Assembly (NCBI RefSeq): GCF_004346185.1 | Contig: NZ_SMAI01000015.1 | Coordinates: forward strand, 1 to 64,000 | Length of the DNA stretch: 64,000 bases | Reading direction: 5' to 3' | From: Aquabacter spiritensis | Lineage (GTDB): Bacteria; Pseudomonadota; Alphaproteobacteria; Rhizobiales; Xanthobacteraceae | Shown here: one piece after another, positions 25,599 to 33,388 of the stretch | Layout of the letters: each line of letters starts with the position of its first letter | How positions within the stretch are numbered: position 1 is the first letter of the stretch | Notes under the pieces: model-generated | The model's input: the letters and a program-made list of their open reading frames with translations, nothing else | Databases searched by the model: none | What the model was told of the DNA's origin: nothing | Position numbers and translations under genes: made by a program

Positions 25599-26738
25599 TT
25601 ACGCGACCGTCGGGCCGGCAGCGGGCGAAGCCCGGAACGCCAGAGGATCGGTTCGAGGCGGGACGGTATTGAACAGGCCACAGATCAACGCCGCCTCGAC
25701 GTCGGTCCCTGCGTAAGCACATTTGCTATTAGTCATGTCCGCGTCGGTGCGGGCCTGGTTGATGAGCGCCTCCATAGCTTCGGAGCGCGTTTCGTCAAGA
25801 TCGAGATATGGGATGAGGGCCGCGGGCACTTTCTCGCTCGGGAAGCGGATAATCGTGCAGTTGCGGTTCACATGGCGCGCAAGTTTCTTGGCCATGTGGT
25901 CATATGCGAACTGCTGCGCATCAACAGCGAGGCTGGCAGCCTCGCCGCCGAACTTCCACTCGCCCAAACCGCGATCGAGTGCGGACCTGGCGATCTGTTC
26001 ACCTGCTGGCATTGGGCAGGTGCCAAGGCAAAAGATTTGGATCTCCTGCCCAGGCGCGGTCAAATCGAGCGCGTCGATAAGACCAATCAGCACGGGATTG
26101 TTTGCCCACAGCCCCCCGTCGACAAACACGTTGAAGCCGCTGGACGAATTGTCGGGATGATCTACCGCAGCCATCGCGCGGTAGATCGGCGCGGCCGTAG
26201 TGGCAAGGCATACGTCGACGAGTGCGTAGTTGTCGTCGCGATGGTTGGTTGTGTCCTTGAGGTGCGGTGTCTTAAACACCCAAGCGCGGTGCTGGCTCAT
26301 TTCGACGGTAGGGATCGCGAGGCCGATGCCGCGCGCCGCATAGATGTCGCCCAGCGTCGTCGTGCCGAGCTTCTCGACGAGCGCCTTGCGCAGCACCTCT
26401 GTTCCGGCAGCCAGCGCAGGCGGCCGCTTCCAAGCGTCGGGTATGGCACCCATGACACCGGACGGGAGGGACCGCGAGAAGATCTTCGGTCCGTGCTGAA
26501 CGTAGAGATTAACAATATCCGAAAGCGGGACACCGGCCGCAAGGGCGCAGGCGATGATGCCGCCCGTGCTCGTGCCGACGATGAGATCGAAAGCTGCACC
26601 GATATCGACGGCCGCGATACCGCGCCGTTTTGCGAATGCAGCGCCGACACGGTCGAGATAGGTGGCAGTATAGGTTCCACGCATGCCGCCGCCGTCGAGG
26701 CTGAGCACGCGAAATGGCGGCAAGCTGGATGTTGTCAT
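25599..26738 (-). CDS. capV: CBASS effector CapV: patatin-like phospholipase
   Basis: This 379-residue effector degrades membrane phospholipids when it binds the cyclic nucleotide signal, killing the infected cell before phage release (family knowledge). The oxyanion-hole motif LSLDGGGMRGTY is at residues 13-23, the nucleophile elbow GTSTGG with Ser57 is intact, and the catalytic Asp lies in FVDGGLWANNP (Asp207). The start MTTSSLPPF follows a plausible leader; an earlier in-frame start would extend into the promoter. It is the first core CBASS gene. The 126-bp gap upstream, before the small Cas2-like gene, is AT-richer than its surroundings and could hold a promoter. Confidence 0.94.
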   Translation of the reverse strand: MTTSSLPPFRVLSLDGGGMRGTYTATYLDRVGAAFAKRRGIAAVDIGAAFDLIVGTSTGGIIACALAAGVPLSDIVNLYVQHGPKIFSRSLPSGVMGAIPDAWKRPPALAAGTEVLRKALVEKLGTTTLGDIYAARGIGLAIPTVEMSQHRAWVFKTPHLKDTTNHRDDNYALVDVCLATTAAPIYRAMAAVDHPDNSSSGFNVFVDGGLWANNPVLIGLIDALDLTAPGQEIQIFCLGTCPMPAGEQIARSALDRGLGEWKFGGEAASLAVDAQQFAYDHMAKKLARHVNRNCTIIRFPSEKVPAALIPYLDLDETRSEAMEALINQARTDADMTNSKCAYAGTDVEAALICGLFNTVPPRTDPLAFRASPAAGPTVA

Positions 26739-26864
26739 GAAATCCTCAAGTACGTTGCCGCCCGGATCGTTCTCCGCCGCGTCGCTACACCACATGTCGT
26801 ATATAAAAATTCATTGTCTACAATATATGGCGGAGAAGATGGACCGGGCAATCATGTCAAATTC

Positions 26865-27143
26865 TCACGCCGCCCTCCTGCTCTGGCGGCTGTTGATCCA
26901 GTCCCAAGCTTCCTGCGGGAGCCAGCCCTGGTAGTCGCTGGTCACTCCAATCAGCAGGAAGAAATCACTCTTGTCGACGTGCGGCGCGATGCGGTCCCAA
27001 ATGCCGTTGGCGCGGAGCGATGTATCGACGAGCCACGTCGACCCGAGGATGTGCCACCACTCGCCGCAGTTCTTGATTGCGTCGTACAATGCTTCATAAT
27101 TCTGACCTGGGCGCTTCAGGTCATAGTTGATCGCATAGATCAT
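26865..27143 (-). CDS. Small Cas2/VapD-like ferredoxin-fold protein
   Basis: This 92-residue protein begins MIYAINYDLKRPGQNYEALY and continues GSTWLVDTSL and FLLIGVTSDYQGWL, ending EAWDWINSR. A first strand with Asp, a helix, a strand ending in TWLVDT and another strand match the ferredoxin-like layout of Cas2 and VapD proteins; this is pattern recognition, not a search. No CRISPR array is present. The gene lies upstream of capV on the same strand and opposite the sigma-factor gene, so it may belong to the CBASS operon or act as a separate RNase-like toxin. The start was chosen at MIYAINYDL; an upstream frame extension covers a strong hairpin. Confidence 0.75.
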   Translation of the reverse strand: MIYAINYDLKRPGQNYEALYDAIKNCGEWWHILGSTWLVDTSLRANGIWDRIAPHVDKSDFFLLIGVTSDYQGWLPQEAWDWINSRQSRRAA

Positions 27144-27198
27144 GTTGGCTCCTTGACCGGTTACGACGCTGAACCGGCCAACCGGTGCGTCCTGACTC

Positions 27199-27270
27199 CC
27201 TATGCGGAGGCCGGAGCCAGCGCGGACATGGATTGCACCATGTCCGCGCCGAGCGGTCTTCCCGCATAGG
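27199..27270 (+). promoter_or_regulatory. Strong two-part hairpin in the divergent promoter region
   Basis: An inner perfect 12-bp inverted repeat (GCGCGGACATGG at 27,220-27,231 and CCATGTCCGCGC at 27,238-27,249, 6-base loop) is nested in an outer perfect 9-bp repeat (CCTATGCGG at 27,199 and CCGCATAGG at 27,262). It sits between the Cas2-like gene and the sigma-factor gene, 14-24 bp before the latter's start. It could be an operator for both transcripts or a structured leader of the sigma-factor mRNA. Confidence 0.6.
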
Positions 27271-27293
27271 CATATTGAAAGGAGATGCATGAG

Positions 27294-27878
27294 GTGAATT
27301 CGGGCCAGGTTGCCGCTACCCGCACTCGTGACGAGATCGCTGTAGCGATTCGATCGCTCACGGCTGCCGACTTGGCGCGCCTGAAGATGGTGGCCAGGAA
27401 ATACGCCTTCGGACGGCCGATCGAAAGCGACGACCTTCTACAGGAAGCATACGTCCGCGCGTTGGATAGCCGCGCCTGTCCCTCGCATGTCGATGTCGTC
27501 AAATTCCTGGCCGAGGCCATGCGTAGTATCGCCCACGGAGAAGCGGAAAAGGTGGAGCACAAAGTCACTATTGTTCCCATCGCGAAAACAGGCGGACCGG
27601 AGGACGAAGCGAACTCCATTAGAGATGAGGCTGATGATGCCGAAACGCGGATGATAGCTGCTCAACAGGCCGAGAGGTGCATCGCCGTCCACGCGGCGGT
27701 GATTGCCTTGTTCGACGATGAACCTACCGCTCAACTAGTATTGGAAGGAATGATGGAGGAGATGACTGCGGGGGAAATGCGCGAGCTGACCGGCCTCGAC
27801 AAGACCGGTTACGACAGCAAGCGCAAGCTGATCCGCCGTAGAATTGACAAGCAATATCCCGAAGGATGGAAGCCATGA
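27294..27878 (+). CDS. ECF-like sigma-70 family protein
   Basis: This protein of about 194 residues has the region 2 signature of ECF sigma factors: SDDLLQEAYVRALDSRACPS resembles the DLVQEVFLRAL helix that binds the -10 element. The C-terminal part (MEEMTAGEMRELTGLDKTGYDSKRKLIRRRI) looks like a region 4 helix-turn-helix. A GAAAGGAG site at 27,277-27,284 fits a GTG start at 27,294; an ATG at 27,285 would leave no spacer. The next two genes follow with ATGA and TGATG overlaps. The triad sigma factor, unknown protein and ImmA/IrrE peptidase suggests a stress-responsive regulatory switch next to CBASS. Confidence 0.85.
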   Translation: MNSGQVAATRTRDEIAVAIRSLTAADLARLKMVARKYAFGRPIESDDLLQEAYVRALDSRACPSHVDVVKFLAEAMRSIAHGEAEKVEHKVTIVPIAKTGGPEDEANSIRDEADDAETRMIAAQQAERCIAVHAAVIALFDDEPTAQLVLEGMMEEMTAGEMRELTGLDKTGYDSKRKLIRRRIDKQYPEGWKP

Positions 27879-28318
27879 CCGGAAAAGGAAAAAGGGAGCG
27901 CGTTGCGCTCGACCGGCTGGCAGATGTCCTTGTCGATGAAATTCTTAGCGCGCCCGATGAGGACGTTCTGGCCGAATTCAAGGAAGCAGGTGGCGACCCA
28001 AACCAGAATGCTGCTGAGATGCGAGCTCTCTTCGAAAGAAGCGTCCTCGCATCGAACAAGAAGCGCCTCGCTGTAGCTAAAGCGGCTGTGACAGCGAACC
28101 GTCGTTCGCCAACTACGTCTGCGGCCACGCCAATTGATATGGCGGCTGCCCGCGCCCGTCTTCGTGTAGTCATTGATACACCTGGCTTGCCTCAGAAGGT
28201 CACGCTGGCCGCCCGAAAAGAGAACGAGCTATCTGATGCAGATATCCTCGGCATGCTTGAGGATCTGCGGGAGCTTGGCTTGTTGCCTCCCGACGACGAT
28301 CAGGATGGAAAGATCTGA
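27875..28318 (+). CDS. Unknown protein in sigma/IrrE triad
   Basis: This 147-residue protein starts at the ATGA overlapping the sigma-factor stop. It is mostly helical and charged, with a first domain ALDRLADVLVDEILSAPDEDVLAEF, an Asn/Arg-rich middle and an acidic end, MLEDLRELGLLPPDDDQDGK. No membrane segment or catalytic motif is seen. Its place between a sigma factor and an ImmA/IrrE peptidase suggests it could be an anti-sigma or adaptor protein that the peptidase cleaves. That is a hypothesis from position only. Confidence 0.75.
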   Translation: MTGKGKRERVALDRLADVLVDEILSAPDEDVLAEFKEAGGDPNQNAAEMRALFERSVLASNKKRLAVAKAAVTANRRSPTTSAATPIDMAAARARLRVVIDTPGLPQKVTLAARKENELSDADILGMLEDLRELGLLPPDDDQDGKI

Positions 28319-29100
28319 TGTCTCTTTCGCCGGCCGAGCGACTTCTTCAAGAATTGGGCGTTACTGAACCGAATGAGATCGATCTTGAAGCGATTGCCTA
28401 TTACGTCAATGCGCGGGTGAGATATCGATCGCTTGATGGCTGCGAGGCGCGGATCATCGGCAAGGGGGACGAGGCGATCATCACCGTCAATGCCAACAGC
28501 ACCTATCGTCGGAAGCGCTTTTCGATCGCGCATGAGTTGGGACATTGGCACCATCATCGCGGCAAATGTCTTGCTTGCCGAGTTGAGGAGTACCGCCCGC
28601 GCGATGCGCTCTCGCCGGAGCGCACGGCCGACGGCTACGCCGCCGATCTTCTAATGCCCTACTATTTGTTTCGGCCCCTGGCCCGGCAGCAAGGCAAGCT
28701 AACTTTTAAGGCAGTTACAGCGCTCGCCGCCATTTTCAATGCAAGCAAACCGGCAACCGCGATCCGGCTAGTGGAGAGTGATCACTCCCCCGCTCTTCTT
28801 ATCTGTCACGGCCCTAGAGGTCGAAAATGGTTTACTCGAGCACCAAGCGTCCCTCAGAGGTGGTTCCCGCAAGAAAGCCTCGACGCCGACAGCTACGCTT
28901 TCGGGATTCAGTTCGGCGGAAATCCAGATGATCCCTTGCCGCGCAAGATTGGCGCGGAGGCTTGGTTCGACCGCCGGGACGCCGATCGGTTCGAAGTTCA
29001 CGAACAGACCATGCGAACCGGTCCGGATGAAACGCTTACGCTTGTGCTAATCAGTGACCCCAGAATGTTGGAAGACCAAGATTATCGAGGCCGCGGTTAA
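28318..29100 (+). CDS. ImmA/IrrE-family zinc metallopeptidase
   Basis: This 260-residue protein has the M78 zinc motif in FSIAHELGHWHHH (HELGH, about residues 70-74) and the third ligand region RTADGYAADLLMPYYLF. ImmA and IrrE peptidases cleave a partner repressor after DNA damage or other stress, releasing transcription (family knowledge). The start overlaps the preceding stop (TGATG). The C-terminal half beyond residue 150 is unassigned and may be the sensor, as in IrrE. In this triad the likely substrate is the neighbouring 147-residue protein or a regulator elsewhere in the island. Confidence 0.9.
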   Translation: MSLSPAERLLQELGVTEPNEIDLEAIAYYVNARVRYRSLDGCEARIIGKGDEAIITVNANSTYRRKRFSIAHELGHWHHHRGKCLACRVEEYRPRDALSPERTADGYAADLLMPYYLFRPLARQQGKLTFKAVTALAAIFNASKPATAIRLVESDHSPALLICHGPRGRKWFTRAPSVPQRWFPQESLDADSYAFGIQFGGNPDDPLPRKIGAEAWFDRRDADRFEVHEQTMRTGPDETLTLVLISDPRMLEDQDYRGRG

Positions 29101-29561
29101 TGTTTGGGTGTATGGCTAGCAAAGTCACTGCAGCAGCTTACGGCGGGCACGTCGACGAGCGAGACAAGAACCGGCAGCAGGCAAGTCTGCTTTCTGATTC
29201 CACTCCCGAAAAGCAGACCATCTGGTAACGGCGCCGAACCGGCCATTCATCGTCGCCGCAGCGAACTTCGGCTCCTGGCGCAGCGCTCTAGCCCACCGCA
29301 TGGATGTCCATGGGATGAGCAAACGGGGAGCGCTTCAACCGGCCCCGAGAACGAAGTCACGGCTGGATAGAAGTTGGGGCAACGTCAGGTGCTCACTATG
29401 ATTACGATCACTGGGCGTGGCAGTTTTTTTGCGGTTTGCGCTCGATAGATGACTTTCCGCTGTCGACCCCGTCGCGCGCCACCTCTATTGCGTGGAAAGG
29501 GCGTTTGAGCAGCTAGTACGTGTCTTTTAGGTTGACGAAGAATGACTATGACTTAGTCACG
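29101..29561. other. Gap after the IrrE gene
   Basis: This 461-bp stretch has no supported gene. Bases 29,185-29,281 are copy 3 of the intergenic repeat. A T-run (GGCAGTTTTTTT) near 29,420 is not preceded by a clear hairpin. The remaining sequence up to the end of the convergent 679-residue gene shows nothing recognisable. Confidence 0.6.
29185..29281 (+). repeat. Intergenic repeat, copy 3
   Basis: This copy shares with copy 4 (33,215-33,312) a GTCTGCTTTC/GTCAGCTTTC start, an AACCGGC block and the tail CCGCAGCGAACTTCGGCT plus CTGGCGC in the same order and at the same spacing. It separates the CBASS/IrrE block from the VPA1262-like operon. Confidence 0.55.
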
Positions 29562-31601
29562 TCAGACCATCTCGCTAATTCGACTGCGACCCCATACCGG
29601 GTCCTCCAGCACAATCATGCGTGCGTTAGGATCAGCATTCAGGGCCGCGAGCAGCGTCTCTGTGGAGACGCTTCTGGCAAGCGGTGCATCGGTTTGTGCT
29701 GACGCCTTTGCGTGAGGGATCGCCAAATGGCTGTAGAGGTCAGGCCGATCCTCTCGCTTCATCGCGACGGCCGCCCTGTCCACTATATCGAGCAGATGTG
29801 AGGCGTTGCGACCGGCGGCTGCGCGCGTGGTCTTTCGCGTGGCGACTTCATCGATCAGCGATGTCGCGAACTCTAGGTTGTTACTAAGAATGGCCGGACA
29901 CGCCCAGACGAGTTGAGTGCGAAGAAGCACGGGCTGACGCTCGTCGTCGATCCATCCTCGAACAACCGTTCCTTCCATCGTTGAGAGGGCGTCGGCAACC
30001 AAACCGGCAACAGCTTCCACCCATTTCGGATTATAAGCGAAACGCTCTGCCACCGGCAAAAATGCGGATGCCGATTTCAGTGCCTCGTCGCGCAAGCGGA
30101 TGAGCGGCGCCTTCCGGTCGCATAGGGCGACCAGAAGGGCGAACTGGAGCACGACGGACCAGCGGCCGATGCTGTTTTGGAAGCGCTCGTGAAAACGTGC
30201 AGCCGCGAACGGTTGCAGCACGAAGTCTCGCAGAGCTGCTTCGACGCTTCCGATCCGGCGCGCGGCGTCGTGGCCGGCGTCGCGCTGCTTCTTGAGCTTT
30301 GAGAGCTCAACCTGAGAGTTCGCAGCCCAAAAGGCGAATTCCCGCTCGGCACGGACCGCGTCAAAATTCTCGTTGCAAATCCGCTCTGGGTGCCGGACTC
30401 CGACAAGCCGATCGAAGGTCGTCAACGCCTCTTCCAAAGCGGCTTGTCGCAAAGGCACTTCGGTATGTGCCATCGCGAAACGATGCCTTATCTCCGGCGT
30501 GTCTACCAGCGATGGCTCGAAAACTGTCCAAAGCGTCTTTGGATCAATATCCTGCCGCGCGGCCGTTTGCAGGGCGTCGTCGCGCGCCAGTATGACCGCC
30601 GCCCGCAACCGCTCTAACTCGGGCGCGTCCTCCACAAGGCGCGCGATCTGATGAACGGCATTGTGTTCGCCGCCCATCGCTTGCTGGGGATGTATCTCCA
30701 GGATTGCACGCTTACGCCGGTTTTCGGCAGGACGATCCTTTTGACGATGCCAGGCATGAACGGCTTCCTTCAGCATAAACGCGCTGAGGTGAATGCGCCC
30801 CTCTATCGGCGTCCCGCTCGCAACCAATGCGGCGTCTATGGCAGACGCCTTCCAGCCTTTGCCATCCTCTCCGCCGTCTCGAAGCTTGGCCACCCCGAAA
30901 CCAGCGAAGAGCGGCACGCCGCTTCGCAGCGCCTGCTGCGCGGCTCTATCACTCCAGAAACACGCTTCCGCGACGCTTCCGATGATCGCAGGCAGAATGC
31001 GCCGCTTGTCTGCTTCCTTCGCGAGCCATCTCAATCGCCTTGGGTCGTTACGCAGCAGGACGCGGGCGACAAATCCTATGCCGTAGCCAGGCGATGTTCC
31101 CAGTGGCCTCGGATGCCGAATCCATCGGTCCGCCAAGGTGATTTGCGTCCAATCCATGATCGACAGAATTTCCGTCTCGTAGACGGGTGAAAGTGACCGC
31201 GGAGCAGTCTTCTTCGGTCGTGCCAGATCGACCGCTTGCCGAAGCATACGGAGCCGGATCGTTTCCGAAGACGTGTGCCGAAACAGCCGGCCCAAGATGC
31301 CCTCGATCTCATCCTCCGGCGCATGGGCGCGTGCGATCATCTCGCCGATGCCGATGAGAATAGCGCCATCCTTCAGCGACTTGCCCGAGCGCGCCCGCTG
31401 CCTAAGCAGGCGCGCCAGAAGCGGGCCATCGCACTTCCATAGCCCGCCGGCTCGGCCTTTTCGGAGCAGCCCTATGACATGGGCGCGCCGCAGCAGAGTG
31501 GCGTCGCACTCGTTCTCTCGTCCCATGAGCCAAGCAGCGGCGGCGAGCACGCCGGGCTCGAGCTTCGGGTCGACTCTATCGTCCGTCACGGGGAAGGCCA
31601 T
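29562..31601 (-). CDS. Unknown 679-residue protein, partner of VPA1262-like protein
   Basis: I do not recognise this family. The protein starts MAFPVTDDRVDPKLEPG and overlaps the end of the upstream gene by 16 bp, so the pair is translationally coupled; the frame extends further upstream but only through the end of the neighbour. It is predicted largely helical, rich in Ala, Arg and Leu. No signal peptide, membrane segment, Walker motif or clear catalytic cluster is visible. Repeated short helices (GKSLKDGAILIGIGEMIARA, SIGRWSVVLQFALLVALCD) suggest a solenoid or scaffold. Coupling to a PLD-like protein inside a defence island makes it a candidate anti-phage component, by inference. Confidence 0.75.
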   Translation of the reverse strand: MAFPVTDDRVDPKLEPGVLAAAAWLMGRENECDATLLRRAHVIGLLRKGRAGGLWKCDGPLLARLLRQRARSGKSLKDGAILIGIGEMIARAHAPEDEIEGILGRLFRHTSSETIRLRMLRQAVDLARPKKTAPRSLSPVYETEILSIMDWTQITLADRWIRHPRPLGTSPGYGIGFVARVLLRNDPRRLRWLAKEADKRRILPAIIGSVAEACFWSDRAAQQALRSGVPLFAGFGVAKLRDGGEDGKGWKASAIDAALVASGTPIEGRIHLSAFMLKEAVHAWHRQKDRPAENRRKRAILEIHPQQAMGGEHNAVHQIARLVEDAPELERLRAAVILARDDALQTAARQDIDPKTLWTVFEPSLVDTPEIRHRFAMAHTEVPLRQAALEEALTTFDRLVGVRHPERICNENFDAVRAEREFAFWAANSQVELSKLKKQRDAGHDAARRIGSVEAALRDFVLQPFAAARFHERFQNSIGRWSVVLQFALLVALCDRKAPLIRLRDEALKSASAFLPVAERFAYNPKWVEAVAGLVADALSTMEGTVVRGWIDDERQPVLLRTQLVWACPAILSNNLEFATSLIDEVATRKTTRAAAGRNASHLLDIVDRAAVAMKREDRPDLYSHLAIPHAKASAQTDAPLARSVSTETLLAALNADPNARMIVLEDPVWGRSRISEMV

Positions 31602-33115
31602 TGGAAGGTCGTTGTAGGCTGGGTCGAGCCGGAAATGTCCCGCCCATTGGCCAGCCCGTCGATGTAGCGCACGGCCTCTCGCGCCGCGGCCCCCTCCAGC
31701 CGCGACATGCAGAACGGCCAATTGCCCGCCATGCGGTTCAGGCTGTTGGAAAGGAGATAGACCTCGCGCTCCCCCTCGTGTGGGGTGAGCAGAAGATAGC
31801 GGTCATGGAATGCCTGTCGCGGCCCATCGATGAGATTGATGAGCCTCAGCCGCCGGGCGGCATTTGGGATGCCATCGCTTCGGAGGTCACGCAGCACCGT
31901 TTCCAGTTCATGGAGCAGGTCCAACTTTTGATCGTTCGTTTCAGGATCGGTCTCTCTCAGGCTCGTGACGACGGTCAGATTGACGTCGAGACTCTCGAGC
32001 CGCGAGATGACGCGCTTTAGGGTGTCGATCCCGAAGTAAGGATCGACGATCGTGCCGGCGCTGACGCGCGCGCCGTCCAGCAAGCTGTTGAAGTGAGCGA
32101 TGACGCCGACTTCGTCCGCGATGCCTCGCTGAAACCAGCGGTCGCTGCCTGACGGAGGCACCAGCCGATGCGTGAGCGCCCGCATGGTGGTTCGGTGGAT
32201 CTCGAAGGCCGCATCGTTCTGTGCGCCGATCAGCGATCGGCTCGTGGATCGCATCCGAACTTTCGATGCGCGATCTTGCAGTTCCGTCCCGAGCCCTTGC
32301 GCCGAGCGAGCCAACGGGTCGTTGATGGTGAGATTTGGGCCCATCGCGGACATGTTGAGACCGACACGGAGGAGAAGCGGATGTTCCTCGAACTGGATCA
32401 GCAGGCCTGACGGATCAAAAACGGACATCCTGTAATGGTCGAACGGGACAGCGGTCACTGTCCTCGACACCGCAGGCCGCAAGGAGATCAGCCTTGAGAA
32501 GACCGGTTCTCCGCCAAGCTGCAGCTCGACATGGACTGAGCAGGCGTCTGCGATCGTCCCATTCGCAGACAGGGTGAACTCCTCCGGGCAGGAGAGCTTC
32601 TGCGTTGGGTCGGACCGTTCGACGCTGAACTCGACCTGCGGGTCGCCATCATCGGTGTCCGACGCATCATACACATCAAACGCGCCGAGACGATCGGAGG
32701 CGCGGCGGAAATCGACCCCGATCGCATCTTTCAGGAAATCGAGAACCTGATGCCATCCAAGGTCTGAAAGCGTGGCTTGCTCTACGCCGACATAGGTCTC
32801 CGTCGGCCGGGCGCGGCGTCCGAAGCCATCAACGAGCCGATGGCGGGAACCGCTCAGCACGATGTCTGGGCCGCCTTGCCGCGACAGGTCCAGAATCGAC
32901 TGCCCGAGCGCCGCATCCGCGATCAGCTTGGCCTCGTCATCGTCGAGGAGGGTCTGCAGGATCTCGGCATCGGTTCCGTCGAACTGCACAGCTTTGCGCT
33001 GCTCGCCTTTCGGAATGGCGGCCTCACGCCCGGCGCCGTGCACAAGACAGCCGTAGAGCAGCAGCTCTTGGCTGAACGCAACCCAGAGCCAATGGCGTCT
33101 TCCAGTTTCCGTCAT
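31586..33115 (-). CDS. VPA1262-like protein with PLD-type C-terminal domain
   Basis: This 509-residue protein resembles the family annotated after VPA1262 of Vibrio parahaemolyticus; I recognise it by its C-terminal half and cannot confirm by search. The C-terminus has FHDRYLLLTP (about residues 442-451) and EVYLLSNSLNRMAGNWP (about 457-473), which look like the HxK and SxN elements of a phospholipase D-type active site, here with Arg in place of Lys. The N-terminal 250 residues are beta-rich and could recognise a ligand. A palindromic operator candidate lies 15-35 bp upstream. With its 679-residue partner it forms a two-gene operon on the minus strand. Confidence 0.75.
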   Translation of the reverse strand: MTETGRRHWLWVAFSQELLLYGCLVHGAGREAAIPKGEQRKAVQFDGTDAEILQTLLDDDEAKLIADAALGQSILDLSRQGGPDIVLSGSRHRLVDGFGRRARPTETYVGVEQATLSDLGWHQVLDFLKDAIGVDFRRASDRLGAFDVYDASDTDDGDPQVEFSVERSDPTQKLSCPEEFTLSANGTIADACSVHVELQLGGEPVFSRLISLRPAVSRTVTAVPFDHYRMSVFDPSGLLIQFEEHPLLLRVGLNMSAMGPNLTINDPLARSAQGLGTELQDRASKVRMRSTSRSLIGAQNDAAFEIHRTTMRALTHRLVPPSGSDRWFQRGIADEVGVIAHFNSLLDGARVSAGTIVDPYFGIDTLKRVISRLESLDVNLTVVTSLRETDPETNDQKLDLLHELETVLRDLRSDGIPNAARRLRLINLIDGPRQAFHDRYLLLTPHEGEREVYLLSNSLNRMAGNWPFCMSRLEGAAAREAVRYIDGLANGRDISGSTQPTTTFQWPSP

Positions 33116-33129
33116 TCAGCACCTGAGGT

Positions 33130-33150
33130 AACCTGTAACATATACAGGTT
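33130..33150 (+). promoter_or_regulatory. Operator-like palindrome upstream of the VPA1262-like operon
   Basis: Perfect 8-bp arms AACCTGTA (33,130-33,137) and TACAGGTT (33,143-33,150) are separated by 5 bp, 15-35 bp upstream of the start codon. The size and symmetry fit a dimeric repressor site. No cognate repressor is encoded next to it. Confidence 0.5.
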
Positions 33151-33214
33151 CAGTATCGTACCATACCACCTGATTTGGCTTAAAACTGAGGCTAGCAAAC
33201 TAGAGGCGGTGCAT

Positions 33215-33312
33215 GTCAGCTTTCCGATAATCATTGCTCCAAAGGCGACAGTCTGCAATCGGCCCCAAACCGGCTGTTCGTCGCAGCCGCAGCGAACTTC
33301 GGCTTCTGGCGC
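33215..33312 (+). repeat. Intergenic repeat, copy 4
   Basis: This copy pairs with copy 3 in its tail and with copy 2 in its GTCTGCAAT and GGCCCC middle. It lies between the VPA1262-like operon and the fic gene. Confidence 0.55.
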
Positions 33313-33388
33313 GTCCTGCAGGTTCAAGGGGGATGCCTCGCCGAGGGCGCCTCAAAGACCCCGAACAGTTGCGGCACGTGCCGCCAGC

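Noticed and set aside
26865-27143. A CRISPR locus suggested by the Cas2-like protein.
   Set aside because: No spaced direct repeats and no other cas genes were found in the window.
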